Origin: Phil1 sp964546125
Lineage (GTDB): Bacteria > Bacillota > Clostridia > Christensenellales > CAG-138
Direction of reading: 5' to 3'
NCBI GenBank assembly: GCA_964546125.1
Contig: CAZJIS010000013.1
Coordinates: 1 to 33,240, forward strand
Length of the DNA stretch: 33,240 nt
Positions 1 to 7,505 of the stretch are shown here, one piece after another; the first letter of the stretch is position 1; every line of letters begins with the position of its first letter. The translations under genes and the position numbers were made by a program. The notes under the pieces are model-generated. The model saw only the letters and a list, made by a program, of their open reading frames with translations, was not told where the DNA came from and made no database searches.

Positions 1-349
1 GGAAGTCATCAAGCTCAAGGCCGAACAGGAAAAGCTTGAAAAGAACCTCGGCGGCATCAAAGAAATGAAAAAGCTGCCCGCGGCGATCTTCGTGGTCGAT
101 CCGCGCAAGGAGCACATTGCCATTATGGAAGCGCGCGCTCTCGGCATCCCCGTGGTTGCCATCGTCGACACGAACTGCGATCCGGACGAGGTCGATTACC
201 CGATCCCCGGCAATGACGACGCCATCCGCGCCGTAAAGCTGATCGCCTCCAAGATGGCCGATGCCGTGCTCGAAGGCCATCAGGGCGAGCAGATGGAGGA
301 CACCGCGGCTGAAGGCGCGGCGCCCGTTAAGGATGAGGACGACTTTTAA
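1..349 (+). CDS. rpsB: 30S ribosomal protein S2, C-terminal part
   Basis: This is the 3' end of the gene for ribosomal protein S2, a component of the small subunit that sits between head and body and helps recruit S1 and mRNA. The open frame enters from the left edge (first full codon at base 2) and ends with TAA at 347-349. The visible part has the typical S2 segments LPAAIFVVDPRKE, EARALGIPVVAIVDTNCDP and the PGNDDAIRA motif, followed by an acidic tail (VKDEDDF) common in Clostridia. It lies 27 bp upstream of tsf, as in most bacteria, and shares its transcript. The N-terminal half is outside the window. Confidence 0.97.
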   Translation, partial: EVIKLKAEQEKLEKNLGGIKEMKKLPAAIFVVDPRKEHIAIMEARALGIPVVAIVDTNCDPDEVDYPIPGNDDAIRAVKLIASKMADAVLEGHQGEQMEDTAAEGAAPVKDEDDF

Positions 350-376
350 GCTTCACACACAGGAGGAAAAGAAAAG

Positions 377-1036
377 ATGTTTACCGCAAAAGACGTGATG
401 ACCCTGCGTGAGATGAGCGGCGCCGGCATGATGGACTGCAAAAAGGCTCTCACCGAGACCGATGGCGACATGGCCAAGGCCCTCGACTACCTGCGCGAAA
501 AGAGCCTTGCGGCCAGCGAAAAGAAGGCTTCCCGCATCGCCGCGGAGGGGATCGTGGATTCCTACATCCACATGGGCGGCAAGATCGGCGTGATCGTCGA
601 GGTCAACTGCGAAACCGACTTCGTCGCGCGCAACGAGGACTTCAAGGTGCTCGTGCACGACATCGCCATGCATATCGCGGCCTCGAAGCCGACCTACATC
701 GCCAAGGAAGAGGTCAACCAGCAGGAGATCGAGCATGAGAAGACCATTTTGCGCGAGCAGGCCATGAACGACGAGAAGCTCAAGAGCAAACCCGCGGCCA
801 TCATCGACAAAATGGTCGAGGGCAGGATCGAGAAATATTACAAAGAGGTCTGCCTGCTCGAGCAGCCCTTTGTTAAGGACCCGGACGTCAGCGTCGGCCA
901 GATGGTGAGCGCCGCGACCGCCAAGATCGGCGAGAAAATCAGCATTCGCCGCTTCGTGCGCTATGAGATGGGCGAGGGCCTCCAAAAGAGGCAGGACGAC
1001 TTTGCCTGCGAGGTCATGGGCCAGCTCAACAAATAA
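377..1036 (+). CDS. tsf: Elongation factor Ts
   Basis: EF-Ts is the guanine nucleotide exchange factor that reloads EF-Tu with GTP during translation. The 219-residue product begins with the UBA-like region (LREMSGAGMMDCKKAL) and contains the diagnostic EF-Ts core motif VNCETDFVARNEDF near residues 75-90. At 219 residues it is of the shorter type, compared with about 283-293 in E. coli and B. subtilis, so part of the dimerisation region is reduced. An AGGAGG site at 360-365 precedes the ATG. It follows rpsB and is closed by a strong terminator, so rpsB-tsf forms its own transcription unit. Confidence 0.97.
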   Translation: MFTAKDVMTLREMSGAGMMDCKKALTETDGDMAKALDYLREKSLAASEKKASRIAAEGIVDSYIHMGGKIGVIVEVNCETDFVARNEDFKVLVHDIAMHIAASKPTYIAKEEVNQQEIEHEKTILREQAMNDEKLKSKPAAIIDKMVEGRIEKYYKEVCLLEQPFVKDPDVSVGQMVSAATAKIGEKISIRRFVRYEMGEGLQKRQDDFACEVMGQLNK

Positions 1037-1046
1037 CCAAGCGAAG

Positions 1047-1073
1047 GGGAACACGATTTCGTGTTCCCTTTTT
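1047..1073 (+). terminator. Rho-independent terminator of rpsB-tsf
   Basis: GGGAACACG and CGTGTTCCC form a 9-bp stem around a 4-nt loop, followed by TTTTT. It starts 11 bp after the tsf stop codon and separates tsf from pyrH. Confidence 0.92.
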
Positions 1074-1141
1074 CATATCGCGAAACCGGCCGCGGCGCCC
1101 CGGACCCGGGAACTGCCGCAGCCCATCATCGGAGGTAAGCT

Positions 1142-1837
1142 ATGGTTCGATTCAAACGCATTTCGCTCAAGCTCAGCGGCGAGGCGCTGGGCGGGGCGGA
1201 GGTCATCGATTTTACGAAGGTGCAGGCGGTTGCAAAGGAGATCGCGCTCTTGCGCGGGGCGGGCGTCGAAGTCGGACTCACGCTCGGCGGCGGCAACATT
1301 TGGCGCGGGCGCAGCAGCGGCGCGATGGACCGCAACCGTGCGGACCAAATGGGCATGCTCGCGACCGTCGTCAACGCGCTCGCGATGGAAGCGGCGCTCC
1401 TCGAGGCGGGCGTACCCTGCAAGGTGCTCTCGGCGCTGCCGGTCGAGCGCGTGTGCGATACGTTCACGGCCCAGCGCGCCGAGGCGGCGTTTGCCGCGGG
1501 CGAAACGGTCATCTTCGCGGCGGGCACGGGGCACCCGTTCTTTTCAACCGACACGGCGGCCGCCCTCAAGGCGGCGGAGATCGGCGCGGACGCGCTGCTG
1601 CTTGCAAAGAACATCGACGGCGTTTACAGCGCCGACCCCAAGCGCGACCCGAGCGCCGCGCGTTATGAGCATCTTTCTTATGATGAGGTGATCGCGCGCA
1701 ACCTGCAGGCGGCGGACATCACGGCCATTACGCTTTGCCGCGAGAGGCGCATCCCCATTTTGGTGTTTGCCATTTGCGAAGAAGGCGCGCTTGTGCGCGC
1801 CGCGAGGGACGGCGACGCGGGAACGCTGATTGACTAA
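1142..1837 (+). CDS. pyrH: UMP kinase
   Basis: This is the hexameric bacterial UMP kinase, which phosphorylates UMP to UDP with ATP in pyrimidine nucleotide synthesis. The 231-residue protein shows the amino-acid-kinase fold motifs: LKLSGEAL at residues 9-16, the phosphate-binding GGGNIWRG near 50-57, DRNRADQMGMLATVVNAL near 63-80, and an ATP-binding SADPKRDPSA segment near 162-171. GGAGGT at 1131-1136 sets the ATG at 1142. The gene sits between the tsf terminator and frr, its normal place. No clear promoter is visible in the 70 bp after the tsf terminator, so it may depend on read-through or on a weak promoter. Confidence 0.97.
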   Translation: MVRFKRISLKLSGEALGGAEVIDFTKVQAVAKEIALLRGAGVEVGLTLGGGNIWRGRSSGAMDRNRADQMGMLATVVNALAMEAALLEAGVPCKVLSALPVERVCDTFTAQRAEAAFAAGETVIFAAGTGHPFFSTDTAAALKAAEIGADALLLAKNIDGVYSADPKRDPSAARYEHLSYDEVIARNLQAADITAITLCRERRIPILVFAICEEGALVRAARDGDAGTLID

Positions 1838-1858
1838 GCCGCCCCCGTTAGGTACAAT
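1830..1858 (+). promoter_or_regulatory. Sigma-A type promoter for frr
   Basis: TTGACT at 1830-1835, a 17-bp spacer and TACAAT at 1853-1858. The -35 box overlaps the pyrH stop codon (TAA at 1835-1837). It would start transcription about 25 bp before the frr start and serve frr and the operon behind it. Inferred from sequence match only. Confidence 0.6.
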
Positions 1859-1890
1859 AAGGAACGGAATATCTTTTCAGGAGGTTTGTT

Positions 1891-2442
1891 ATGGACGTAT
1901 TGGATATTGCAAAGGATAAAATGACGAAGAGCATCGCCTCCCTCAAACGGGAGCTTTCAACCATGCGCGCGGGCCGCGCCAATCCGCAGGTGCTCGACCG
2001 CATCCTCGTCGATTATTACGGCACGCCCACGCCCATCAACCAAACGGGCAACATCTCCTCGCCCGAGGCGCGGCAGCTCGTAATCATGCCTTATGAGCCT
2101 TCGATGCTTGGCCCCATCGAAAAAGCCATCCACAAGAGCGACCTTGGCATCAACCCGAGCAACGACGGCAAATGCATCCGCCTTGTCTTCCCGGAACTGA
2201 CCGAGGAGCGCCGCCGCGAACTCGTCAAAAGCATGAAGAAAATGGGCGAGGAAGCTAAAATCGCCGCGCGCAACATCCGCCGCGACGCGCTCGAGCAGGG
2301 CAAAAAAGCGCAGAAGGCCGCCGAGATCACCGAGGACGACCTCAAGAAACTCGAAGATCAGATCCAGAAGCAGACCGATGCCGCTATCAAGGAGATCGAC
2401 GCGGTACTCGCGGACAAGGAGAAGGAGATCATGCAGGTTTGA
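1891..2442 (+). CDS. frr: Ribosome recycling factor
   Basis: RRF splits post-termination ribosomes together with EF-G. The 183 residues match the usual length of about 185, with the conserved N-terminal helix SLKRELSTMRAGRANPQVLDRI, the hinge region around YYGTPTPINQ, and the C-terminal helix with RRELVKSMKKMGEEAKIAARNIRRDAL. An AGGAGGT site at 1879-1885 precedes the ATG. Its stop codon TGA (2440-2442) overlaps the TTG start of the next small gene, which indicates translational coupling. Confidence 0.97.
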   Translation: MDVLDIAKDKMTKSIASLKRELSTMRAGRANPQVLDRILVDYYGTPTPINQTGNISSPEARQLVIMPYEPSMLGPIEKAIHKSDLGINPSNDGKCIRLVFPELTEERRRELVKSMKKMGEEAKIAARNIRRDALEQGKKAQKAAEITEDDLKKLEDQIQKQTDAAIKEIDAVLADKEKEIMQV

Positions 2443-2663
2443 CCGACGTTTTGGGGTATGAGCTGCATGATGCATTGGATATACTCGCCCGGGAGGGGTA
2501 TGATGTCGCCTGCGTTGAAGTTTCCAGCAAAAAAGGCGTTGCCGGGAACCAAAAGCGCGTGGTGCGCGTGCGCCGGACGGGCGATTTGCAATTGGAAGTG
2601 ACCTGGGCCGTCTTTCGGACGGACGTCGATTTTTTGCCGGAAGGGACTGGAAGGGCGGATTGA
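2439..2663 (+). CDS. Small PASTA-like protein of unknown function
   Basis: A 74-residue protein with a TTG start that overlaps the frr stop codon, and a stop that in turn overlaps the TTG start of uppS. An AAGGAG site at 2422-2427 lies upstream. The N-terminal pattern LGYELHDALDILAREGYDV resembles the helix and first strand of a PASTA domain (G, then A, L and G at typical spacing), followed by a basic strand ending in VVRVRRTGDLQLEVTWA. There is no signal peptide or membrane segment, so a cytoplasmic location is likely, unlike ordinary PASTA domains of wall-sensing kinases. The tight coupling on both sides argues that it is a real gene. Its function is unknown. Confidence 0.7.
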   Translation: MTDVLGYELHDALDILAREGYDVACVEVSSKKGVAGNQKRVVRVRRTGDLQLEVTWAVFRTDVDFLPEGTGRAD

Positions 2664-3406
2664 AACAAGCGGAACTTAGCGAGCTCAAACAAAGGCTTTC
2701 CCCTTTGCCAAAGCATGTGGGCATCATTATGGACGGCAACGGCCGCTGGGCGAGCGCCCGCGGCCTGCCGCGCGCAATGGGCCACCGTGCGGGCACGGAA
2801 AGGCTGCGCGGCATCATCCGTCTAAGCTCTGACCTTGGCATTGAGGCGCTCTCGCTCTACGCTTTTTCCACCGAGAACTGGAAGCGCCCCAAGCTTGAGG
2901 TGGACGCGCTTTTTTCTATTTTCATGGAATATTTCAGCGCCGAGGTCGATGAACTCGACGCGAACAACGTGCGCATCACCGCGATGGGCGATGTCGACGG
3001 CCTGCCCGGACCGGTCGCGCGCGCCTGCGCGCGGGCCGCTGCGCGCACAAAAGGCAACACGGGGCTTCGTCTCAACATCGCGCTCAACTATGGCAGCCGC
3101 GCGGAGCTTGCGCATGCGGCGCGGGAGCTTGCAAAGGACGTACTCGCAGGCGCGATAAAACCGGAGGAGATTGACGAGAACGCCTTATTCAAAAGGCTTT
3201 GGATCGGCGACCTTCCCGACATAGACCTCATGATCCGCACCGGCGGCGAGCGGCGGCTTTCGAACTTCATGCTTTTGCAGCTTGCCTATGCCGAGCTTGC
3301 TTTTACCGATGTTTGCTGGCCCGATTATTCGGATGAACGCTACCTTGAGACGCTCGCGGATTTCGCGGGCCGCGGCAGGCGCTTTGGCGGCCTTGCGGGG
3401 GTGTGA
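2660..3406 (+). CDS. uppS: Isoprenyl transferase (undecaprenyl diphosphate synthase)
   Basis: A cis-prenyltransferase that extends farnesyl diphosphate with isopentenyl diphosphate to the C55 carrier lipid used for peptidoglycan synthesis. The 248 residues contain HVGIIMDGNGRWA with the catalytic Asp25, the LYAFSTENWKRP segment near 70-81, and the C-terminal signature IRTGGERRLSNFMLLQLAYAE. The start is TTG at 2660, overlapping the preceding TGA by four bases (TTGA). The substrate-making genes dxr and ispG lie in the same operon, as does cdsA. The family assignment is secure. The exact chain length of the product is inferred from the family. Confidence 0.95.
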   Translation: MKQAELSELKQRLSPLPKHVGIIMDGNGRWASARGLPRAMGHRAGTERLRGIIRLSSDLGIEALSLYAFSTENWKRPKLEVDALFSIFMEYFSAEVDELDANNVRITAMGDVDGLPGPVARACARAAARTKGNTGLRLNIALNYGSRAELAHAARELAKDVLAGAIKPEEIDENALFKRLWIGDLPDIDLMIRTGGERRLSNFMLLQLAYAELAFTDVCWPDYSDERYLETLADFAGRGRRFGGLAGV

Positions 3407-3407
3407 T

Positions 3408-4208
3408 ATGGGAAAGCGCATTCTCGTTGGCGTGGTGCTCGCGTTGCTCTTCGTTTCGGTGTTGCTCTTGGGTGGCTGGTATCAGTGTGCGGTCTTTAGC
3501 ATAGCGGCCATTCTGAGCGCATATGAAATCAAAAGCGCGCTGCACCAGAGCGGACGCGAGGTGTTCGCCGTGCCCGCCTATGTGTTCGCGGCTGCGTTTT
3601 TTGTCGTGTTCAAGCTTTGGGGCGAGCAGGCGGTCTTCTTATTGTGGCTTGCGTGCGCGCTCGCCGTGTGTGCGGAGCGTGTGTTCAACCGGGGACGGGA
3701 AACCGAACATGCGCTTCTTGGCCTTTCGATTTTGGTGTATCCGCTCGTTTTTTATGCGCTTTTGATGCGCATCGCCGAAGGAAATTTTGCCTTGAGCCGC
3801 ATCGCCCTCGTTTCGGCGTTTGCGATGCCGCTCATGGGCGACACGTTCGCGTATTTCGTGGGCGTTGCGTTCGGCCGCCGCAAGCTCTGCCCGGAGCTTA
3901 GCCCGAATAAGACCGTTGCCGGCGGCGCAGGGGCGCTCCTTGGGGGCGCGCTCGGCGGGCTTCTTGCTTATGCGCTGCAGCGCTTCTATCCCGCGAACAT
4001 GCCGCTTTGGTTTTTGCTCGTCCTGGGCCTTGCCTGCGGCGCGCTCGGTCAGGTGGGGGATCTGTTTGCTTCGGCCATCAAGCGCTATACGGGCGTCAAG
4101 GATTATGGCTATATTTTCCCCGGCCATGGCGGCATGATGGATCGGCTCGACAGCACGCTTTTTTGCGCCCCGTTAATTTACGCGGTGTTCACCCTGTGGC
4201 CCCATTAA
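3408..4208 (+). CDS. cdsA: Phosphatidate cytidylyltransferase
   Basis: An integral membrane enzyme that makes CDP-diacylglycerol from phosphatidic acid and CTP, the branch point of phospholipid synthesis. I start it at ATG 3408 (MGKRILVGVV), one base after the uppS stop, giving 266 residues. The frame is open further upstream inside uppS, but that part shows no family similarity. Several hydrophobic helices are followed by the diagnostic signature SAIKRYTGVKDYGYIFPGHG, then GMMDRLDS, near the C-terminus. It sits between uppS and dxr in the standard order. Confidence 0.95.
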   Translation: MGKRILVGVVLALLFVSVLLLGGWYQCAVFSIAAILSAYEIKSALHQSGREVFAVPAYVFAAAFFVVFKLWGEQAVFLLWLACALAVCAERVFNRGRETEHALLGLSILVYPLVFYALLMRIAEGNFALSRIALVSAFAMPLMGDTFAYFVGVAFGRRKLCPELSPNKTVAGGAGALLGGALGGLLAYALQRFYPANMPLWFLLVLGLACGALGQVGDLFASAIKRYTGVKDYGYIFPGHGGMMDRLDSTLFCAPLIYAVFTLWPH

Positions 4209-4226
4209 AAGGTGTATAATATTGCC

Positions 4227-5384
4227 ATGAAAAGCATCGCCATACTCGGGAGCACGGGCTCTATCGGCACGCAGGCGCTCGATGTGCTGCGCGCTTCGAA
4301 AAACGTAGGGCGCGTCGCTGTGCTCTGCGCCGCAGGCAAAAACGCGCAGCTTCTTCTTGCGCAGGCGCTGGAGTTCGAGCCCGAACTCATTTGTGTGGAA
4401 GAAGAACAGGCCGCGCGCTTTTTGGAGGCGAAGCTCCCTTCGCATACGCGGCTTTATTGCGGCGCGGATGCGGGCGAGGCGGCCGCATCCTATGCGGGGG
4501 CGGATACCGTCGTCCACGGCATCCCGGGCTTTGCGGGCACGGCGCCGCTTCTGGCGGCGCTCAAGGCCGGGCGGCGCGTGGCGCTTGCCAACAAGGAAAG
4601 CATCGTGTGCGCCAAGGCGCTTGTCGATGAGGCGCGCGCGGCGGGCGGCGGCGAGATCATTCCGGTGGACAGCGAGCAGGCGGCTCTATTCCAATGCCTT
4701 TTTGCGGGCAGGCGGGCGGATGTGAAAAAGCTGATCCTCACAGCTTCGGGCGGCCCGTTTCGCACATACAACATGCAAAGCCTCGCGCGCGTCACGCCAG
4801 AGGAGGCGCTGCGCCACCCCACCTGGAAAATGGGCGTCAAAGTCACCCTCGACTCGGCGACGCTGTTCAATAAAGGACTCGAGGTCATAGAAGCCGCGCA
4901 CCTGTTCGGCTTTGGCGCGCAGCAGATCGATGTGCTCATCCACCCGCAGTCGGTCGTGCACGGGCTTGTGGAATTTCTGGATTCCTCGATCCTCGCGCAG
5001 CTGAGCGCGCCCGACATGCGCCTTGCGATCCACTATGCGCTCACCTATCCCCGAAGGTGCGAGAGCGCCTTTGGCGCGCTCGACCTTGCAAAGCTTGCGA
5101 ACCTTACCTTCGAGCGGCCGGACGGCGCGCGTTTTCCGGCGCTTGGCTTAGCATATGCGGCGCTTCGCGCGGGCGGGCTTGCGCCCTGCTGCTTTAGCGC
5201 GGCCAACGAGGCGGCGGGGGAGCTGTTCCTTCAAGGGCGCATCGGCTTTATGGAGATTCCGGCGCTCGTTGAGCACGCGCTCGAGCGAACCCCCCCGGGG
5301 GAGGCCGATTCGATGGAAGCAATCCGCGCGGCCGACCGTTTTGCGCGCGAACAAGTTATAAAAAAGAATGGGGATGCAAAATGA
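4227..5384 (+). CDS. dxr: 1-deoxy-D-xylulose 5-phosphate reductoisomerase
   Basis: The second MEP-pathway enzyme, which converts DXP to 2-C-methyl-D-erythritol 4-phosphate with NADPH and a divalent metal. Starting at ATG 4227 gives 385 residues, a normal length. The NADPH-binding GSTGSIG lies at residues 8-14, the metal site DSE at 148-150, SGGPFR near 172-177, and the substrate loop HPTWKMGVKVTLDSATLFNKGLE after it is intact. A GTG at 4212 in the same frame is a less likely start. Residue 151, directly after DSE, is Gln where the family usually has His. The stop overlaps the rseP start (ATGA). Confidence 0.95.
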   Translation: MKSIAILGSTGSIGTQALDVLRASKNVGRVAVLCAAGKNAQLLLAQALEFEPELICVEEEQAARFLEAKLPSHTRLYCGADAGEAAASYAGADTVVHGIPGFAGTAPLLAALKAGRRVALANKESIVCAKALVDEARAAGGGEIIPVDSEQAALFQCLFAGRRADVKKLILTASGGPFRTYNMQSLARVTPEEALRHPTWKMGVKVTLDSATLFNKGLEVIEAAHLFGFGAQQIDVLIHPQSVVHGLVEFLDSSILAQLSAPDMRLAIHYALTYPRRCESAFGALDLAKLANLTFERPDGARFPALGLAYAALRAGGLAPCCFSAANEAAGELFLQGRIGFMEIPALVEHALERTPPGEADSMEAIRAADRFAREQVIKKNGDAK

Positions 5385-6433
5385 GCACGACCCTCTACAT
5401 CATCGTCAGCCTTGTGATCCTCAGCATTTTCGTGACGCTGCACGAGCTTGGCCATTTCATCGCGGGAAAGACGCTGGGCTTTGGCATCGTCGAGTTTGCC
5501 GTGGGCATGGGGCCGGCTCTCATTAAAAAGAAAAAGAACGGCATTCTTTACTCGCTGCGGGCCCTTCCCGTGGGCGGCATGTGCCGCTTTTACGGCGAGG
5601 ATGAAGAAACGGGCGACGGCCTCGCTTTCGGCTCGCAAAAGCCGTGGAAGCGCGCGATCGTGCTCGTCGCGGGCGCGCTGATGAACATCCTTACGGCGAT
5701 CGTTCTTGCGATGCTGATTTTAACGACCATCGGCGTGACGGTCGACTATATCCCCTCGGTCGGGAGCTTTTCCTACGAGAATGCGCCCGCGAAGCTTGGG
5801 GGCATGCAGCTGGGGGACGTCATTCTCGCCATCGACGGGCAGCCCCTTGAAGAATATGCGCAGATCGATTCGCTCACGCGCTTCATCGGCGCGGCGGACA
5901 GCGATTCTTGCGTCGTCACCGTCGAGCGCGACGGGACGCGGCTCGATCTGACGCTGCGCGGCCTCTACAATGAAAGCGAAGGCCGCAACATGATCGGCAT
6001 CCAGATCGGGGCGATCCCGGTTTATGAAAAACTCGGCTTTTTCGACGCTTTGAAAAGCTCGTTCCGCTACATTTGGGATATGATCAAGGGCATGTTCTCG
6101 TTCTTTGGCATGCTTTTCCGCGGCGAAGTCGCCCGCGGGGATGTCGTAGGGCCGGTGGGCATCGTGGTGCTCATCTCCAATGCCGCGCGCGAGAGCGTGA
6201 GCCGCCTGCTTGAGATTGGCGTGCTCATCAGCGCAAACCTCGGCCTGTTCAACCTTATCCCCGTGCCCGCGCTCGACGGCGGGCGGCTGGTGTTCGTGGC
6301 GCTTGAAGCGATCCGCCGCAAGCGCGTGCCGCCCGAGAGGGAGGGTCTCGTGCATTTTGTCGGCATCATTTTGCTGCTTGGGCTGATCGTTTATCTTTCC
6401 ATCGGCGATATCGCATCGCTCTTTAAGGGCTGA
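5381..6433 (+). CDS. rseP: RIP metalloprotease RseP (site-2 protease)
   Basis: An intramembrane zinc protease that cleaves transmembrane substrates such as anti-sigma factors and leftover signal peptides. The 350-residue protein has the zinc motif HELGH at residues 21-25 inside the first membrane segment, a PDZ domain around residues 120-200 (LGGMQLGDVILAIDGQPL), and the third zinc ligand in NLIPVPALDGG (Asp299) near the C-terminus. The ATG at 5381 overlaps the dxr stop, and its own TGA shares a base with the ispG start. A membrane-anchored anti-sigma-like protein is encoded at 21008-21853; whether RseP acts on it is unknown. Confidence 0.95.
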   Translation: MSTTLYIIVSLVILSIFVTLHELGHFIAGKTLGFGIVEFAVGMGPALIKKKKNGILYSLRALPVGGMCRFYGEDEETGDGLAFGSQKPWKRAIVLVAGALMNILTAIVLAMLILTTIGVTVDYIPSVGSFSYENAPAKLGGMQLGDVILAIDGQPLEEYAQIDSLTRFIGAADSDSCVVTVERDGTRLDLTLRGLYNESEGRNMIGIQIGAIPVYEKLGFFDALKSSFRYIWDMIKGMFSFFGMLFRGEVARGDVVGPVGIVVLISNAARESVSRLLEIGVLISANLGLFNLIPVPALDGGRLVFVALEAIRRKRVPPEREGLVHFVGIILLLGLIVYLSIGDIASLFKG

Positions 6434-7494
6434 TGGCACGCGGAACGCGCGCCGTGCGCGTGGGGAATGTTCTCATCGGGGGCGGCGCGCCGGTGAGCGT
6501 ACAGTCCATGACCAACACCCGCACAGCCGATGTGGAAGCGACCGCCGCGCAGATTGCGCGCCTTGAAGAGGCCGGCTGCGAGATCGTGCGCTTTGCGGTG
6601 CTCGATGAAGCCGATGCGAACGCCATCGCGGCGCTCAAGGCGCGGGCGAAGGTGCCGCTTGTCGCGGATATCCACTTCGACCACAGGCTCGCGATCCTCG
6701 CGATGGAAAATGGTGCCGACAAACTGCGCATCAATCCGGGCAATATCGGCGCGTATGAGCGCGTTGCGCTTGTGGCGGATTGCGCGCAAAGCCACCATGT
6801 GCCCATTCGCATCGGCGTCAACGGCGGTTCGCTTGAAAAGGAGCTGCTTAAAAGATATGGCGCGGCGACGCCCGAGGCGCTCGTTGAAAGCGCGCTCTCC
6901 CATGCGCGCCTGCTCGAGCGGGCGGGGTTTTGTGAAAACATCGTAATTTCCGTCAAATCCTCCTGCGTGCGCAACACGGTTGACGCCTATCGGCTGCTCG
7001 CCTCGCGTTGCGATTATCCGCTGCATGTGGGGGTGACGGAGGCGGGCGGCGGGGAGATGGCCGTGATTAAATCCGCCGCGGGCATCGGCGCGCTGCTTCT
7101 TGAGGGCATCGGCGAAACGATTCGGGTTTCCCTCACGGGCGACCCCGTGCGCGAGGTCGAAGCGGGCATCGCGCTCTTGCGTGCCCTTGGCCTTCGCCGC
7201 GAGGGGGTGGAGGTTATCAGCTGCCCCACCTGCGGCCGCTGCTACCATACCGAGGCGCAAAACGCTTTGGCTGCGCGCGTCAACAGCGCGTTTGCCCGGC
7301 AGAGGCGTTATTTGCGCGTGGCGGTGATGGGCTGCGCGGTCAACGGCCCCGGGGAGGCGCGCGAGGCGGATGTGGGCATTGCCTACGGCAAAGAGAACGC
7401 CGTGCTCTTCGAGCGGGGCGAAATCACGGCCTCGGGCGGCATTTCGGAAATGGAAGAAGCGTTGATCGCGCGCATCCGCGCGCGGCTCACATAA
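6433..7494 (+). CDS. ispG: (E)-4-hydroxy-3-methylbut-2-enyl diphosphate synthase
   Basis: A [4Fe-4S] enzyme of the MEP pathway that converts MEcPP to HMBPP with reduced ferredoxin or flavodoxin. The 353-residue, single-domain bacterial form begins with the typical VRVGNVLIGGGAPVSVQSMT and contains PLVADIHFDHRLA. The cluster ligands are Cys264 and Cys267 in SCPTCGR and Cys301 in MGCAVNGPGEA, with the conserved Glu308 after them. The start overlaps the rseP stop (TGATG), so it is translationally coupled. Confidence 0.96.
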   Translation: MARGTRAVRVGNVLIGGGAPVSVQSMTNTRTADVEATAAQIARLEEAGCEIVRFAVLDEADANAIAALKARAKVPLVADIHFDHRLAILAMENGADKLRINPGNIGAYERVALVADCAQSHHVPIRIGVNGGSLEKELLKRYGAATPEALVESALSHARLLERAGFCENIVISVKSSCVRNTVDAYRLLASRCDYPLHVGVTEAGGGEMAVIKSAAGIGALLLEGIGETIRVSLTGDPVREVEAGIALLRALGLRREGVEVISCPTCGRCYHTEAQNALAARVNSAFARQRRYLRVAVMGCAVNGPGEAREADVGIAYGKENAVLFERGEITASGGISEMEEALIARIRARLT

Positions 7495-7505
7495 AGGAAG
7501 AAGCC

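Noticed and set aside
4215..4220. TATAAT just before dxr as a promoter
   Set aside because: No -35 box at a suitable distance; dxr is more simply read from the upstream operon.
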